Assembly (NCBI GenBank): GCA_002811645.1
Contig: PDIP01000009.1
Location: forward strand, 134,150 to 197,204
DNA: 63,055 nt
Direction: 5' to 3'
Source: Corallochytrium limacisporum
Lineage: Eukaryota; Opisthokonta
Part shown: positions 30,988 to 42,129 of the stretch, in pieces
Position numbering within the stretch: position 1 is the first letter of the stretch
Layout: the number at the start of each line of letters is the position of its first letter
Notes under the pieces: generated by a model
The model's database searches: none
What the model was told of the DNA's origin: nothing
Seen by the model: only the letters and a program-made list of their open reading frames with translations
Made by a program: the position numbers and the translations under genes

Positions 30988-31599
30988 ATGTGAACATGAT
31001 ACAAACATCATCCACGTACCGACGACCATAATACATCAGTGCCCACTCAACACAATCCTCGAAAATGATATGTCACTTGGGACCGATATAGGGCCCCGCG
31101 CAATTTTCTCTGTACCCTCATTCAGAATCGCTCCTCGTCGCTTTTCCTTCAGCCGTGGGGGACCCTGAGAGTTCCCAAAACATAGGACAAGAGAGCCCCC
31201 AGGAGTGGGGAGGTGAGCGACCCGACGGGTTGACTCCGATCCCCCATTGGTGAAGAGGGAAGAATGCGGGAACGACGGACGGCCACCCGGACCCGATTAA
31301 GTCAACACCCCCTATCGCCCAAGGCGGGACAGTAGCGGTGGTGGCCCCCCCCATGGATGTCTTCGTAGTTTCGGCGTATCTGCTGTAATGGTGTGTATGG
31401 TATTTCAACCGTATATAAGACTATCGTATAGGTTTCACTACTGTACATTCATTGTTTTGAATTAGGTGCTAGTGGCAGAGGGTTTGAGCTTTTTTGCGAT
31501 CGAAGTAAACCCAATCATTCTCCTTCTCAGTGCCATCAAGAGCAACTTGTTTTGTACACATAGAGCAGAAAATAAGTGGAACAAACAGAATTTGTAGAG
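30988..31599. other. Intergenic between NUDT9 and TMEM50
   Basis: No gene recognised. GC-rich patches at about 31180-31350 contain short C and G runs. The last part should carry the TMEM50 promoter. Confidence 0.4.
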
Positions 31600-32088
31600 A
31601 TGGCGGGCTGTTTAGACGGTTTCAATTTGGCGGATCTGAAGGAAAATTTCATCCTCCCTGATTGGTTGCATGACGCACGAAACTCAATTGCGTCCTATAT
31701 CTCTGGAGCGTTCTTTGGGATTGCATGGTGGCTCTTGATCGATGCTCATGCCACAGACCCCTCAATGAATGGTGCGTTTTATGTATGCGGTGTTGTTAGC
31801 ACGCTCAGCCTGTTCATGGTGAATGCATTAAGCACAGGAGCCATAGATGAAAGCGGCTACGGAGGGTTCGGAGAAGGTTTCAGCCCGAAGGCGGCTCGGG
31901 CCTGGCTCCTCATGGGATTTATTCTGCTTTTCTCTGGTATCATTTCCAGCGCATGGATCATGTTTGCTGATTACATTGTGCCTGGCTCTGATAAGCAATG
32001 GACGGGCATTGCGCTCTTCCTGCAGAACGTACTCATCTTCCTGGCCGCATTAATCTTCAAATTTGGACGTGTTGACGACGAGTCTTAA
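31600..32088 (+). CDS. TMEM50: TMEM50 family four-pass membrane protein
   Basis: Small membrane protein of 162 residues (human TMEM50A 157) with four hydrophobic segments. The ATG at 31600 is the first in frame. Family marks: NSIASYISGAFFGIAWWLLI then DA, the FYVCGVVSTLSLFMVNALS segment, RAWLLMGFILLFSGIISSAW and a C-terminal ALFLQNVLIFLAALIFKFGR. The final FKFGR is shared with animal TMEM50A/B. The family is found in the ER and early secretory pathway and has no settled biochemical role. The stop is 75 bp from the stop of the convergent MGMT-type gene. Confidence 0.92.
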   Translation: MAGCLDGFNLADLKENFILPDWLHDARNSIASYISGAFFGIAWWLLIDAHATDPSMNGAFYVCGVVSTLSLFMVNALSTGAIDESGYGGFGEGFSPKAARAWLLMGFILLFSGIISSAWIMFADYIVPGSDKQWTGIALFLQNVLIFLAALIFKFGRVDDES

Positions 32089-32163
32089 ATGAAAAAAGTC
32101 ACCAAACGTTTGGCATCATAGTAATTCAAATTTCATCATTACATTTTCCAATAGACAAATCTA

Positions 32164-32622
32164 TTACAGATCATCGAATTTGAACAAGACTTTGTCAAAG
32201 TTAGCAACATACCCGTCCTTCGTGATTTGAATTCCTTCGTCCTTCAGCATTTGCATCTTCTTGTTCACTTTGTTGCCCTTGCCCCACTCGCCATCAAAGC
32301 CTCCAATAAAACCCTTGGCATCTACCACTCGGTGACAGGGCACCTGTGGAGCATAGGCATTCTTGCGCATGGCTTGTCCTATTGCCCGAGGCGCACTGTG
32401 TAGATGTGCTGCGAGGTCTCTGTAGGTAGTGATCCGGCCGCGGGGCACACGGGCCAGCGTTTCATAGACAGAGCACTGAAACTCCGTGGATATGGTCTTC
32501 AATTGGATTTGGTCTCCATCTGCGCTAACAATTTTCTTCACACCTGGGTGAAAGACGGGGCGACTTACTTTCGCGGGCATGGCTCTGCTGATTGTGTTCG
32601 TGATCTGCTGTGCTGTGCTCAT
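32164..32622 (-). CDS. MGMT: O6-alkylguanine-DNA alkyltransferase, single-domain MGMT type
   Basis: A suicide DNA repair protein that moves alkyl groups from guanine O6 to its own cysteine. The active motif VPCHRVV carries C96. The arginine finger is R79 in APRAIGQAMRKN. The helix-turn-helix lies around GRITTYRDLAAHL. Because Cys is present rather than Trp, it is a true transferase and not an alkyltransferase-like (ATL) protein. The product has only 152 residues against 207 in human MGMT. The N-terminal roof domain is missing or reduced to about 45 residues with no recognisable fold. The ATG at 32620-32622 is the first in frame. It is divergent from HEMK1 and convergent with TMEM50. Confidence 0.9.
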   Translation of the reverse strand: MSTAQQITNTISRAMPAKVSRPVFHPGVKKIVSADGDQIQLKTISTEFQCSVYETLARVPRGRITTYRDLAAHLHSAPRAIGQAMRKNAYAPQVPCHRVVDAKGFIGGFDGEWGKGNKVNKKMQMLKDEGIQITKDGYVANFDKVLFKFDDL

Positions 32623-33032
32623 ATCAGAGATTGTGTCTCACTTAATTCCTAATTCAGGGTTTTGGTGTTAGCTTCATCACAGTTCGTTGTGCCACATCCA
32701 CCAAATACCAATATTGATTGCTGGAGGCAGAGGAAAAGGTCTGCCTCCGAGCTGCAGATCGCGTCGTTGCCATTCATCTGGTGTGAGCTCAGACAGAGCG
32801 ACGGGAGGCGAACCCGACCGAACCCCCAAGCTGCGAGAAGGGGCGCGGCCCGGTGGGGAAAATTGGGGAAAGGCGATAGTTTTTCTCCTCCTGCTCGGAA
32901 GGTGTCGGTCTCATGTGGTGCGCACAGGTAGTTGAGAGGAGACGAGGGATGATGGGATAGCCACTAAAGCCAGTGACAGACTGTTAGTTATTGTGTCGTA
33001 GATCAGATATTGAGATTCGATATGATAGTGTT
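32623..33032. promoter_or_regulatory. Divergent upstream region of MGMT and HEMK1
   Basis: 410 bp between opposite starts; contains a GC-rich patch near 32800-32870. No coding sequence recognised. Confidence 0.35.
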
Positions 33033-34022
33033 ATGAAAATGGTAACGATGCAGATGTGGTCTCGCTCTGTGATGTCCGGCGCGCTCGGCAGTTGGCTGCA
33101 TGGGTCTCGTCAACGACGGATGTATGTCACAGGAGGTCAGGCCGTTTGCGAATGGGTTCAAAAATTCGAGGAAGCTAAGGTACCGGAAGCAGAGCATTCA
33201 GCAATGCTGCTCTTACAGCACGCTCTGGGAGAGTCCTCAGGTTCAGTAGACTCTCTTTACGAATCCGTGAAGGACTGTGACCTGGACAACAGCACAATCA
33301 GCAAGTTTACAAAGTATTGCCGACAACGACTGCAACATCAACCTCTGCAGTATATTATTGGATTATGGGCCTTCCACAACATAGAGGTCGAAGTAGCAGC
33401 ACCGGTGCTCATTCCTCGTCCGGAAACCGAGACGCTGGTCGACCTCGCTCTAGACAGCATTGAAGCGATGGACACGCATCCGATCCGGGTTCTTGATGTC
33501 GGCTGTGGTACCGGGTGCATCTCTCTTGCCATTGTCCATGCACTTCGCGAGATGGGCAAACCAGTATCTGCACATGCAATTGATACCAATGCCACTGCTG
33601 TGGCCTTGGCCCAAAGGAATGCAGAGCGGATGGGATTGACTGAGCAGTTCTCAGTTGAACAGGGTGACGTGGGTGTGTTTGTGCCTGATGAACCATTCGA
33701 TTTGCTGGTGTCCAACCCCCCGTATCTGACTTCGGCGCAAATGACAACTCTGCCAAAGCAAATCCGGCGTTTCGAGGACATGCATGCCTTACACGGCGGC
33801 AAGGACGGCCTCGACACGATACGTAGCATTCTCAAAGCCTCTGACTTGCTGGTCAAACCAGGGGCACAGGTCATTATTGAAATCGATCCGGATCAAGTGG
33901 ACAACATTAACAAGTTCATGAGGTCAAAGAAAGCGAGGCATTTAACAGCTGTAACCTACAAGCAGGATCTGCTCAAACGAGATCGTTTCTTGGTGACGTC
34001 CGTGAAAAATGATCCACAGTAG
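33033..34022 (+). CDS. HEMK1: Mitochondrial release factor glutamine methyltransferase HEMK1 (PrmC/Mtq1)
   Basis: Methylates the glutamine of the GGQ motif in mitochondrial translation release factors, using S-adenosylmethionine. The 329-residue product starts at the ATG at 33033 (another in frame at 33039). Its leader MKMVTMQMWSRSVMSGALGS is basic and hydroxylated, as in mitochondrial proteins. A helical N-domain carries RLQHQPLQYIIGLWAF and VLIPRPETETLVDLAL, both diagnostic of PrmC. The SAM motif DVGCGTGCISLA is at 155-166 and the catalytic NPPY at 228-231, in DLLVSNPPYLTS. The last strand is RFLVTSVKND. Stop-to-stop distance to the convergent TGDS gene is 61 bp. Confidence 0.94.
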   Translation: MKMVTMQMWSRSVMSGALGSWLHGSRQRRMYVTGGQAVCEWVQKFEEAKVPEAEHSAMLLLQHALGESSGSVDSLYESVKDCDLDNSTISKFTKYCRQRLQHQPLQYIIGLWAFHNIEVEVAAPVLIPRPETETLVDLALDSIEAMDTHPIRVLDVGCGTGCISLAIVHALREMGKPVSAHAIDTNATAVALAQRNAERMGLTEQFSVEQGDVGVFVPDEPFDLLVSNPPYLTSAQMTTLPKQIRRFEDMHALHGGKDGLDTIRSILKASDLLVKPGAQVIIEIDPDQVDNINKFMRSKKARHLTAVTYKQDLLKRDRFLVTSVKNDPQ

Positions 34023-34083
34023 CACTATGATAAGAAGCTTAGGCTATTCTTTAATTTGTTAACTTATGTCGCGCGCCGTTCGT

Positions 34084-35166
34084 TCAGCGCAATGGCTGCT
34101 TCTGCATCTCGCCGTTGCTCAAGCGTCGCGGGCACTGCACGGGTCTGGTTGAGTGGGACTGCAGTGCATGTGCGTAGTAAGACCATTGGTTTCGATTCCT
34201 CGTGTACCATTCAATGGTTTCCTTGAGCTTACAGAGGTGCCCGCCACTATCGCTAAAGATATGATGTTCCTGGTCCCAAATGTCCGACATGAATTTTGTA
34301 CAGTCTAATGGATACCAGTGATCGTTGACCTGGCGATCCATGACATAGTCAATGTACTTCTCGGGGTCAGCATCAGGATGGATCTGCTCTATGAGCATGA
34401 CTGCCAGGTCACGGATTGTGATAGGCTGCATACCCGGGTTTCCCACATTGTAGATGCTGCCAATGCTTCCCTTGACCATGATCTCCCAAAGTGCTTTGAC
34501 AGCATCATCAATCCACATGAAGAAGCGCTCGTCTTTGCCGCTGCCGTGGATCTCGCACTTCTTGCCGTCGAGGAGACGGCTGATGAATTTTGGAATAACT
34601 TTTTCTGGGTATTGTCGAGGTCCGTACAGATTACACGGCCGCACCACGATCAAAGGAAGATTGGTGTACCGAAATGGTCGCAACATCATTTCACCAGCGG
34701 CCTTGGATGCCGCATACGGATTTGTGGCCTCCAAGGGATTATCCTCCTTGCAGTATCTCCGGTTGAAACCGCCATATACCTCATCTGTACTCACGTGCAG
34801 GAAGCACACGAGTTTTCCGTAGTCCCGACATGCCCTCGCCAAACTATAAGTTCCATGAACATTCGTATATATGAACTCATGCGCACTAGTAAAACTCAAA
34901 TCTACATGGCTCTGGGCGGCACAATGGATGACAGCGTCTACCTTGTGCTTCAGTAGCAGATTTAGAACATAGTCATAATCACAGACGTCTGCCTCGTAAA
35001 TAGAAACCGCGTCCGGGTTATCTAAATTGCCCCTGTGCGCCGGGTAGTCGTTGATATCCAAGACTATGACTTTCTTTGCCTTTTTAACTAGGAAGTTCAC
35101 GATATTGGATCCCAAAAAGCCGAGCCCACCAGTAACCAAAATGGTCTCAGGCACTGGCCTGGACAT
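34084..35166 (-). CDS. TGDS: dTDP/UDP-glucose 4,6-dehydratase (TGDS)
   Basis: An extended short-chain dehydrogenase that makes 4-keto-6-deoxy sugars from nucleotide glucose. The 360 residues open with the NAD motif ILVTGGLGFLGSNIV (GGLGFLG at 13-19). Catalytic residues are in HVSTDEVYG (T127, D128, E129) and YAASK (Y151, K155). RPCNLYGPRQYPEKVIPKF and RFFMWIDDAVKAL are family blocks that match animal TGDS and the N-terminal half of plant rhamnose synthases. In DRQVNDHWYPLDCTKF the sugar-binding block is somewhat changed from the usual DRAFNDxRYP. There is no reductase/epimerase domain, so on its own it would stop at the keto sugar. The C-terminal 40 residues are a non-conserved tail. Confidence 0.92.
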   Translation of the reverse strand: MSRPVPETILVTGGLGFLGSNIVNFLVKKAKKVIVLDINDYPAHRGNLDNPDAVSIYEADVCDYDYVLNLLLKHKVDAVIHCAAQSHVDLSFTSAHEFIYTNVHGTYSLARACRDYGKLVCFLHVSTDEVYGGFNRRYCKEDNPLEATNPYAASKAAGEMMLRPFRYTNLPLIVVRPCNLYGPRQYPEKVIPKFISRLLDGKKCEIHGSGKDERFFMWIDDAVKALWEIMVKGSIGSIYNVGNPGMQPITIRDLAVMLIEQIHPDADPEKYIDYVMDRQVNDHWYPLDCTKFMSDIWDQEHHIFSDSGGHLCKLKETIEWYTRNRNQWSYYAHALQSHSTRPVQCPRRLSNGEMQKQPLR

Positions 35167-35465
35167 ATTTGCTTATATAGTGATGTGTATTTACCACCTG
35201 GTTTACGTTAACAAGTGTCGTTTTCTTTAACAATTTCGTCTTTGACTGGCATACATTGCTGCCTAGACCCCAAAGCAAAAGTACCTGGGTGCTCATCCAC
35301 GGACTCTACCACCCTCGGATACGCCCCAACTCCGCTTCCTACATATGGAGAATCAGGGGCAGGTCCCGCCCGGGCCCTGCCTCCGAGGAGGTAAACTAAA
35401 ACTGAAGCACTCATTATTACTAATTTACCCCGCTCGGTTATTGTGGTGGTCATAGAGAGCTTTCT

Positions 35466-35810
35466 TTAGTCCGAGTCTGAATCGGAAGCATAGGCAGCCA
35501 GTGCACTGAGAGCGCTTTCTGGACCTGAAACTGGTTTGCTTGCTTTCTGTTCTGGGTCCAGTGACTTCTGTGGTTTTGAGGCCTGTTCTGAGGCACGAGG
35601 AGGTCCAGAAGACGTGTTTTGATCCGGCCACGGGATTGCATCTAGATCTGGAATGAAGTCGTACGGTGCGCCACTGCGTGGCAGAGGTGGAAGGTATCCA
35701 TCAGGAATAACAATGATTTGCGGAGGTTCTTGCCATCCTTTTGCCTTTTCTGACCCTGATTGCTGGCCCCTCGGATCCGAACGGTCTATCCGTCTACGTT
35801 TCGGATCCAT
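35466..35810 (-). CDS. Hypothetical proline-rich protein with acidic SDSD tail
   Basis: A 114-residue product from the ATG at 35808-35810. It starts MDPKRRRIDRSDPRG, a basic nuclear-signal-like stretch. The middle is PPQIIVIPDGYLPPLPRSGA and an IPDLDAIPWP segment. A disordered Pro/Ser/Gln/Lys region follows, and it ends ALSALAAYASDSDSD. The basic start and acidic Ser-rich end are common in small nuclear proteins. No domain is recognised, and splicing to another exon cannot be ruled out. It lies upstream of TGDS on the same strand, 299 bp away. Confidence 0.4.
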   Translation of the reverse strand: MDPKRRRIDRSDPRGQQSGSEKAKGWQEPPQIIVIPDGYLPPLPRSGAPYDFIPDLDAIPWPDQNTSSGPPRASEQASKPQKSLDPEQKASKPVSGPESALSALAAYASDSDSD

Positions 35811-36873
35811 TTGGACACTATTCTGCCTCTGGCATGAGGTCCCTTCGGCCAATACCAAAGTCAGGGCATCCTAATTAGAATCACATGACCCAAAATATAT
35901 CAAATAACATGAACGGTGTCCAGAAACAATGCAGCAGGCTTGGACACTGCCCGCCGAGATCTCGGAATCACCCTCCCCAACCCCGTGTTTTGTCTTCCTA
36001 TTTCCCGCCAACCCTAACCCCGTTCAGCTGAAGGGACCGAGAAAACAAAAAAAAGGGGGTTCTAGGCGGGCGTTTTTGCAAGAGTCCATCAGCAGACCAC
36101 AACCGGTCCCAACCGATGTTCGGGTCAAACCTGACCTAGAGAGTACCGGGTCCGGTTTGGGTCGGAAACCCCTCTATCTCTACAGCCCCCCTGCCCCCCC
36201 GGCGGGGGGGGGGGCGGGGGCTTCCCACCTTTTTCCCGGCTTCGCCTCGTTCGGTCTTCATCTTTCGTTCGATCACATATAAATCTAGTATGGTGGTATG
36301 GTGTCCTTCTTACCTCTATAACCCTTGCCTCGGTGTGCAAGAAAGACTGTGCGTGTGGGTGGATTGGCTACCCTTCTCGCCTTACACGCGAAGTGCGAAG
36401 TCAGCAATTGCCGGAGTGGAGGAGGTTATGAGAAACTGGTTCAATACGTTCTGTAGGAGATGAGCGACTCAGCCACACGCTTCGGTGGCGCCCCCCCCCC
36501 CCCACACACTCCGACGTCTGTGCGGACAAGCGACGGAGTAAGTCGGCGAAATGGGGGGGGGGTGCAGTTCCCGAAGGGCTCCCCCAAAGCGCAGGGGAGG
36601 GGAAGAGAGGTCACACGGGGCATTTGTGCGAGTTATTGAGCATATACGGCCACCACATGCGAGAGACATGGAACGGATGATTCTGCCCTTGTATTTGGGG
36701 CCTCCGATCAGTGGCAAAGAATTTGAAGTTATTACTTTAGTCACTGTGTCTATAGATAGTGTTTGGATAGGGGGAGATATTGTAATTGGTAAGAATAGCA
36801 GTTGAAGAATAGTCATGAAGCTTCTGAGCTATGGATAGGCCCGCATCCGGGATATAGACTCTACCCAAACACG
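35811..36873. other. Intergenic with C-run/G-run palindromes upstream of ABCC gene
   Basis: About 1 kb with no gene recognised. It contains a C-run then G-run block (36185-36219), a C run (36489-36503) and a G run (36553-36561). An in-frame extension of the ABCC frame without ATG reaches 36802. Confidence 0.5.
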
Positions 36874-39800
36874 ATGGAAGAATACGTTGAACACTGGGCT
36901 TGGGACCCAGTATACACCCACACTAGACGTGACGCAGAGGTGTCAGAAGATAGTCTGTTTGGAATAGATGGCACGATCATCTACAAAGTTGCCACGGCAC
37001 TGCCGGTCGTAGTGCTCTGCATTGCTGGGTTCTGGAGAATGGTTGTTGCCATGCGTTCCACAAAACAGAGGCCTGATTTGTCTGCCAAGCCTCTGTATTG
37101 GGTAAAGCTAGCAATGGTCGGAGTTCAATTGGTGCACGCCGTGCTGTTCAGTGGTGAGCTATGGCTGTCGAGTGGAATTGAGGACTGGTACGGTATCTTG
37201 TCCTTTCTGGGCGCAGCTGTGGTGATGGTGTTGATGGTGGTTGACCATACTATAAACAAAGTGAACAACTATGCCATTCAGGCATATTTTCTGATCACAT
37301 TCCTCATGAACCTGTTGGTGATCGGTCTGAGGGTCTCGCACACAATCGACACACCAGGCCTGGAGTTGATCGATATGAGTACAGGTCTGGCGATCATTTG
37401 TGTCAACATGGTGCTGTCTGGTGTACGTGATCACGAGAAGGCACACTACATTGCCATTGGTGATGAGGATGATGAATTTGAAGAACACGAGACGGATAGA
37501 CATGGTTGGCCCGAAGAGGACGCGAACTTCTTCTCCCGTATCACGTTCTGGTGGATGACAGACATGATTGTTCTCGGGCACAAGAGACCGCTTGAGTCGG
37601 GAGATTTGTGGTCACTGTCAGATGATCTTAAAACGGAAAATCTTCAAAAGAAGTTTATGGAACACTGGGAGAGAGACCTTCGCAAAGGGAAGGCAAATGT
37701 TTTCCGCACGATTTTGCTTGGATTTGGGCGACAGTTCTACATGGCAGCTCTATTCAAGGCTTGTCAAGATATCTTGGCCTTTGTAAGTCCCCAATTGCTC
37801 AAGGCATTGATCACCTTTGCAAAAGATCTCAATGCACCATGGTATCATGGTGCCATGTTGGCTGGAATGATGTTCTCCACGGCAATGCTGCAAAGTGTTG
37901 TTCTACATCAATACTTTCACCGTTGTTTTGCATCTGGTGTGAAGTTCAGGTCTGCAATCATCAGTGCCATCTATGAAAAGTCGTTCAAACTCAGCAGCAA
38001 GGCTAGGCAGGAGAGTACAAGTGGTGAAATTGTCAACTTGATGGCCGTCGATGCACAGCGGTTTATGGATCTCACCACTTACGTGCATATGATTTGGAGT
38101 GCACCCTTACAGATCGTCTTTGCACTGTACTTCTTGCATGACCTGTTGGGTTGGAGTGTATTTGCGGGTGTCGGGGTTATGTTGATCCTTATGCCCTTCA
38201 ACACGTTAATTGCCTACCTCAGCAAGAAGCTGCAGATCAAGCAAATGAAGTGGAAGGATTTGCGGATCCGTTTGATGGGTGAAATTTTGAACGGTATCAA
38301 AGTCATCAAACTGTACTCGTGGGACGAATTCTTTGAGGAGAAGGTTTCTGATATTCGTCGCGAGGAAGTTGCTGTCTTGAGGAAGGCTGCCTACTTGGAT
38401 TCAGCTTCAACATTTTCATGGTCTACGGCCCCCTTCTTCGTGGCATTGTGCACATTTGCGACGTACACATTGCTGGGCGGGGATCTCACTCCTGACAAAG
38501 CTTTCGTCGCCCTGAGTCTCTTCAATTTGCTGCAGTTTCCTCTGAACATGTTGCCAATGCTGATCACCTCACTTGTTCAAGCACAGGTTGCTGCAAATCG
38601 AATCGGCAAGTTCCTGAAGCACGATGAACTGGATCCGGATAACGTGCAAAAGGAGGCTTTCCAGCCGGGCCAACCGGTGCTGGAAGTCCGGCGGGGTACA
38701 TTTTCTTGGGGCTCGGAAGATGATCATGTCCTCAAGGACATTAATCTGAACGTGAAGCCTGGCGAAATTGTGGCTGTGATCGGTTCCGTGGGCTCTGGCA
38801 AGAGTTCACTACTAAATGCTATCCTTGGTGATATGATCAAGGTCAACGGCCAAGTGGTCCAACGAGGATCCCTGGCCTATGTTCCCCAGCAGGCCTGGAT
38901 TCAGAACGCGACAGTGCAAAACAACATTCTGTTTGGCAAGTCTTACAAACAGGATGAGTATGAGCGGGTGCTGGATAGCTGTGCACTGCGGGATGATCTT
39001 AAGATTCTGGCTGATGGAGACCAGACCGAGATCGGCGAGCGCGGTGTCAATCTTTCCGGAGGGCAGAAGCAGCGCGTGTCCTTGGCTCGTGCTGTATATC
39101 AGAATATGGATCTCTACCTCTTAGATGATCCATTGAGTGCCGTTGACGTACACGTGGGCAAACATCTGTTTAAGCATGTTATTGGGCCCAAGGGTGTTCT
39201 GAATAGCGCGGCACGTATCCTTGTCAGCCACCAGCTGTGGACGCTTCCCAAGGTAGATCGAGTCATTGTACTGCGAAACGGTAAGATTGCCATGGAAGGT
39301 CACTACAATGAGCTGATGGAGAACTCTAAGGACTTCTGTGATTTCATCAATGAGTATGCCGAAGAGCACCACGAGGAAGAGGACGAAAACGTGCCAGAGA
39401 GCGATGAAGAAAATGGTTCATTGATTCCCATAGAGAATGGTGAGGCCCCGGACGTTGATGGCAGTGGAAAGGGCACCAACGGAACTCACAATCCTGCCAA
39501 GCCTGTAGTTGGCAACGGGAGCACGAAAGGAGGTTTGATTGAGATCGAGAAGCAGGAGGTGGGAAGTGTCGACGTGGGCGTTTACTTTAGTTATCTTAAG
39601 GCCCTTAGTCGCATGGGAGTATTTGGAATCTTACTCTTTGCAATCTGTCAGCAGGCCAGTCAAGTTATGACCAATGTGTGGCTTTCATGGTGGAGTAATG
39701 CAGTCGAGGTTGCAAAGGAGCACGGTGAAAAGGCGAGTGTCCGCTTCTGGCTTGGTGGCTATGGCTTTTTCGGTCTTGCCCAATCTGTGTTTGTTGTGGC

Positions 39801-41907
39801 TGCTGCGATTACAATGTCTCTAACGTCTCTCTTCGCGGCCATACGCCTACATCGTCAAATGCTACACTCTGTACTGAGGTCACCAATGTCCTTCTTTGAC
39901 ACGACTCCTGTGGGTCGCATTGTGAATCGTTTTTCCAAGGACATTTACGTCGTGGATGAAGCGATCCCAAGGACAATGCGGTCGTTCATAAGCACATCTC
40001 TCAGAGTCATAGGCGTCATAGCGGTCATTACGTACTCGACGCCGCTGTTCATTGTCGCAATTGCACCTCTTTCCGTCGTCTATGTGGTAATCCAGCGCTA
40101 CTATGTCGCTACGTCTCGTCAATTGCAACGTCTGGATAGTGTCAGTCGGTCTCCAGTGTACGCCCACTTTGGCGAGACCCTGGGCGGTCTTTCCGTGATC
40201 CGTGCGTTTGGCATGGTGAGCGAGTTTTGTCACAGTAGCTTTGAAAAAGTCGACTTCAATGCCATGGCCTACTTCCCCAATGTCTCTGCCAATCGCTGGC
40301 TGGCTGTACGGTTGGAGTTCATGGGCAATCTGGTCATTCTGTGCGCTGCAGGATTTGCGGTGATAGAACGTGAGAAACTGGGCCCTGCTCTTGTCGGCTT
40401 AAGCATTTCCTACGCGCTCAGCGTGACGCAGTCCCTCAACTGGTTGGTCCGGATGACTTCCAATATGGAGACAAACATTATCGGTGTGGAGCGAATTCAG
40501 GAATACTCTACCCTCACCCCTGAAGCCCCGCGGACCATGCCGAATGAAAACGATTTCTTTGAGGCAGACTATGCTATGCTCGAGGACATAAGCGCCACGC
40601 CTCGAAGCTCTGGTCGTTACCGTCGCTTGAGTCGAGTCAGCTACACGTCGCAGGACGAGCTACTCAGCAACGACAGGGCCACCCCACAGAGCACGCCGCG
40701 GCAGAACTCTGCTCGCAATCTCGCACGCCGGTCGAGTCAATCCATAATCTTGGATGGTGGACCAGAGCAGAATGCGCTGATCAACGGCTCGCAATGGCCT
40801 ACGGAGGGACGTGTGGTGTTCCGTGAATACGCCGTGCGGTATCGCAAGGGTCTGGACCTCGTGCTCAAAGACATTAATGTCCACATTGAAGGGGGCGAAA
40901 AGATTGGTGTCTGCGGTCGCACGGGTGCTGGCAAGTCAAGCCTGACACTCGGTCTGTTCCGCCTTATCGAACCGGCCAGCGGTAACATTTTTATTGACGG
41001 CATCGACATTGCCGGCATGGGGCTCGCTCGCTTGCGTAGCAGCTTGACCATTATTCCCCAGGACGCATTCCTATTTACCGGTACCGTCCGGGAGAATGTT
41101 GATCCGACTAAAGCATACAGTGATGCTGCCATCTGGCGCGCGCTCGAGAGTGCGCATCTCAAACTTTACATTGAGAGTCGACCAGGAGGTTTGGAGTCCG
41201 AGGTGAGCGAGAGTGGCGATAATCTGTCGATGGGTCAGCGGCAGCTGCTTTGTCTCGCCCGTGCCTTGCTACGGCGCACTAAGATTCTCATTCTTGACGA
41301 GGCCACTGCCTCCATCGACATGGAGACCGACAACCTCGTGCAGAAGATTATTCGCGAGGAGTTCTGCGACTGTACCGTGATAACCATTGCGCATCGTCTT
41401 AACACCATCCTTGATAACGACAGGTAAGTATAAGCTGAGGGCACCAACAGTGGCTTGCGAAGGGTCCTTTAGTGTTTCTAAGGCTGAGGTCTCTTTTTCT
41501 TCCCGAAGGAGCCTCTCTCTGAGCACAGGGTCTGCGCAGCCAAGGAGGGCGCCGGCCCCTCCTCTCCCCCCAGTTTCTCTCCCCCCTCCCTGCCCCTTTC
41601 TTTCCGCTGGCTGCTGGCCTGGCTTTGGTGTGTGTTTTATTATGAGTTTTGTATGCATGCAAAGGAGCCCCCGTTTACTAACGACGTCCCCCTTACCCAC
41701 TTCCCCGCCCCGCTCTCTCTTTTTTCAATTTTGTACAGAATATTAGTCTTGAGTGCCGGTCGCGTGAAAGAGTTCGACAGCCCGGACAAGCTCTTGGCCG
41801 ACCAAGAGTCGCTTTTCTTCCAAATGGTGAATGCCAGCAGTGCCAAGCGTACCGATCACGGCGATGGCAGTGCCAGTGGCAGTGCCAATCTGGTAGAGAT
41901 TCAATGA
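36874..41907 (+). CDS. ABCC1: MRP-type ABCC transporter, two exons
   Basis: An ATP-driven exporter of glutathione and other anionic conjugates. Exon 1 is 36874-41423 and exon 2 is 41739-41907; the 315-base intron has a GTAAGT donor and a TTTTGTACAG acceptor, and the split AG/A codon restores Arg. The product is 1572 residues. Domain order: TMD0 of about five helices (to about 200), linker, TMD1, NBD1 with GSVGSGKSS, LSGGQKQR and LLDDPLSAVD (Asp in place of the catalytic Glu, normal for ABCC). Then an acidic linker, TMD2, and NBD2 with GRTGAGKSS, LSMGQRQLL and ILDEATASID. TMD0 plus NBD types point to the ABCC1/2/3 group. The final exon encodes the end of NBD2 (ILVLSAGRVKEFDSP) and a Ser/Gly/Ala tail. 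The ATG at 36874 is the first in frame. Confidence 0.95.
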
Positions 41908-42129
41908 AAGAATTGGTACTTAAGGCATTCTGTGAAACCAATGTAACTATAGTGCCGTCAACAAAGGACATGTGTCCGGGAACGATTATTTGACATGAAT
42001 GTAATATAGGTTGTTCTCTACACTTTTCAATGTACTTGATGAACGTGAGAATGGGATAGTTGAGAGCGTAGTAATTTACAGCACAGACAGGTGGTGAACG
42101 AGACTCGTCATGGACGCAGCACACGGACA

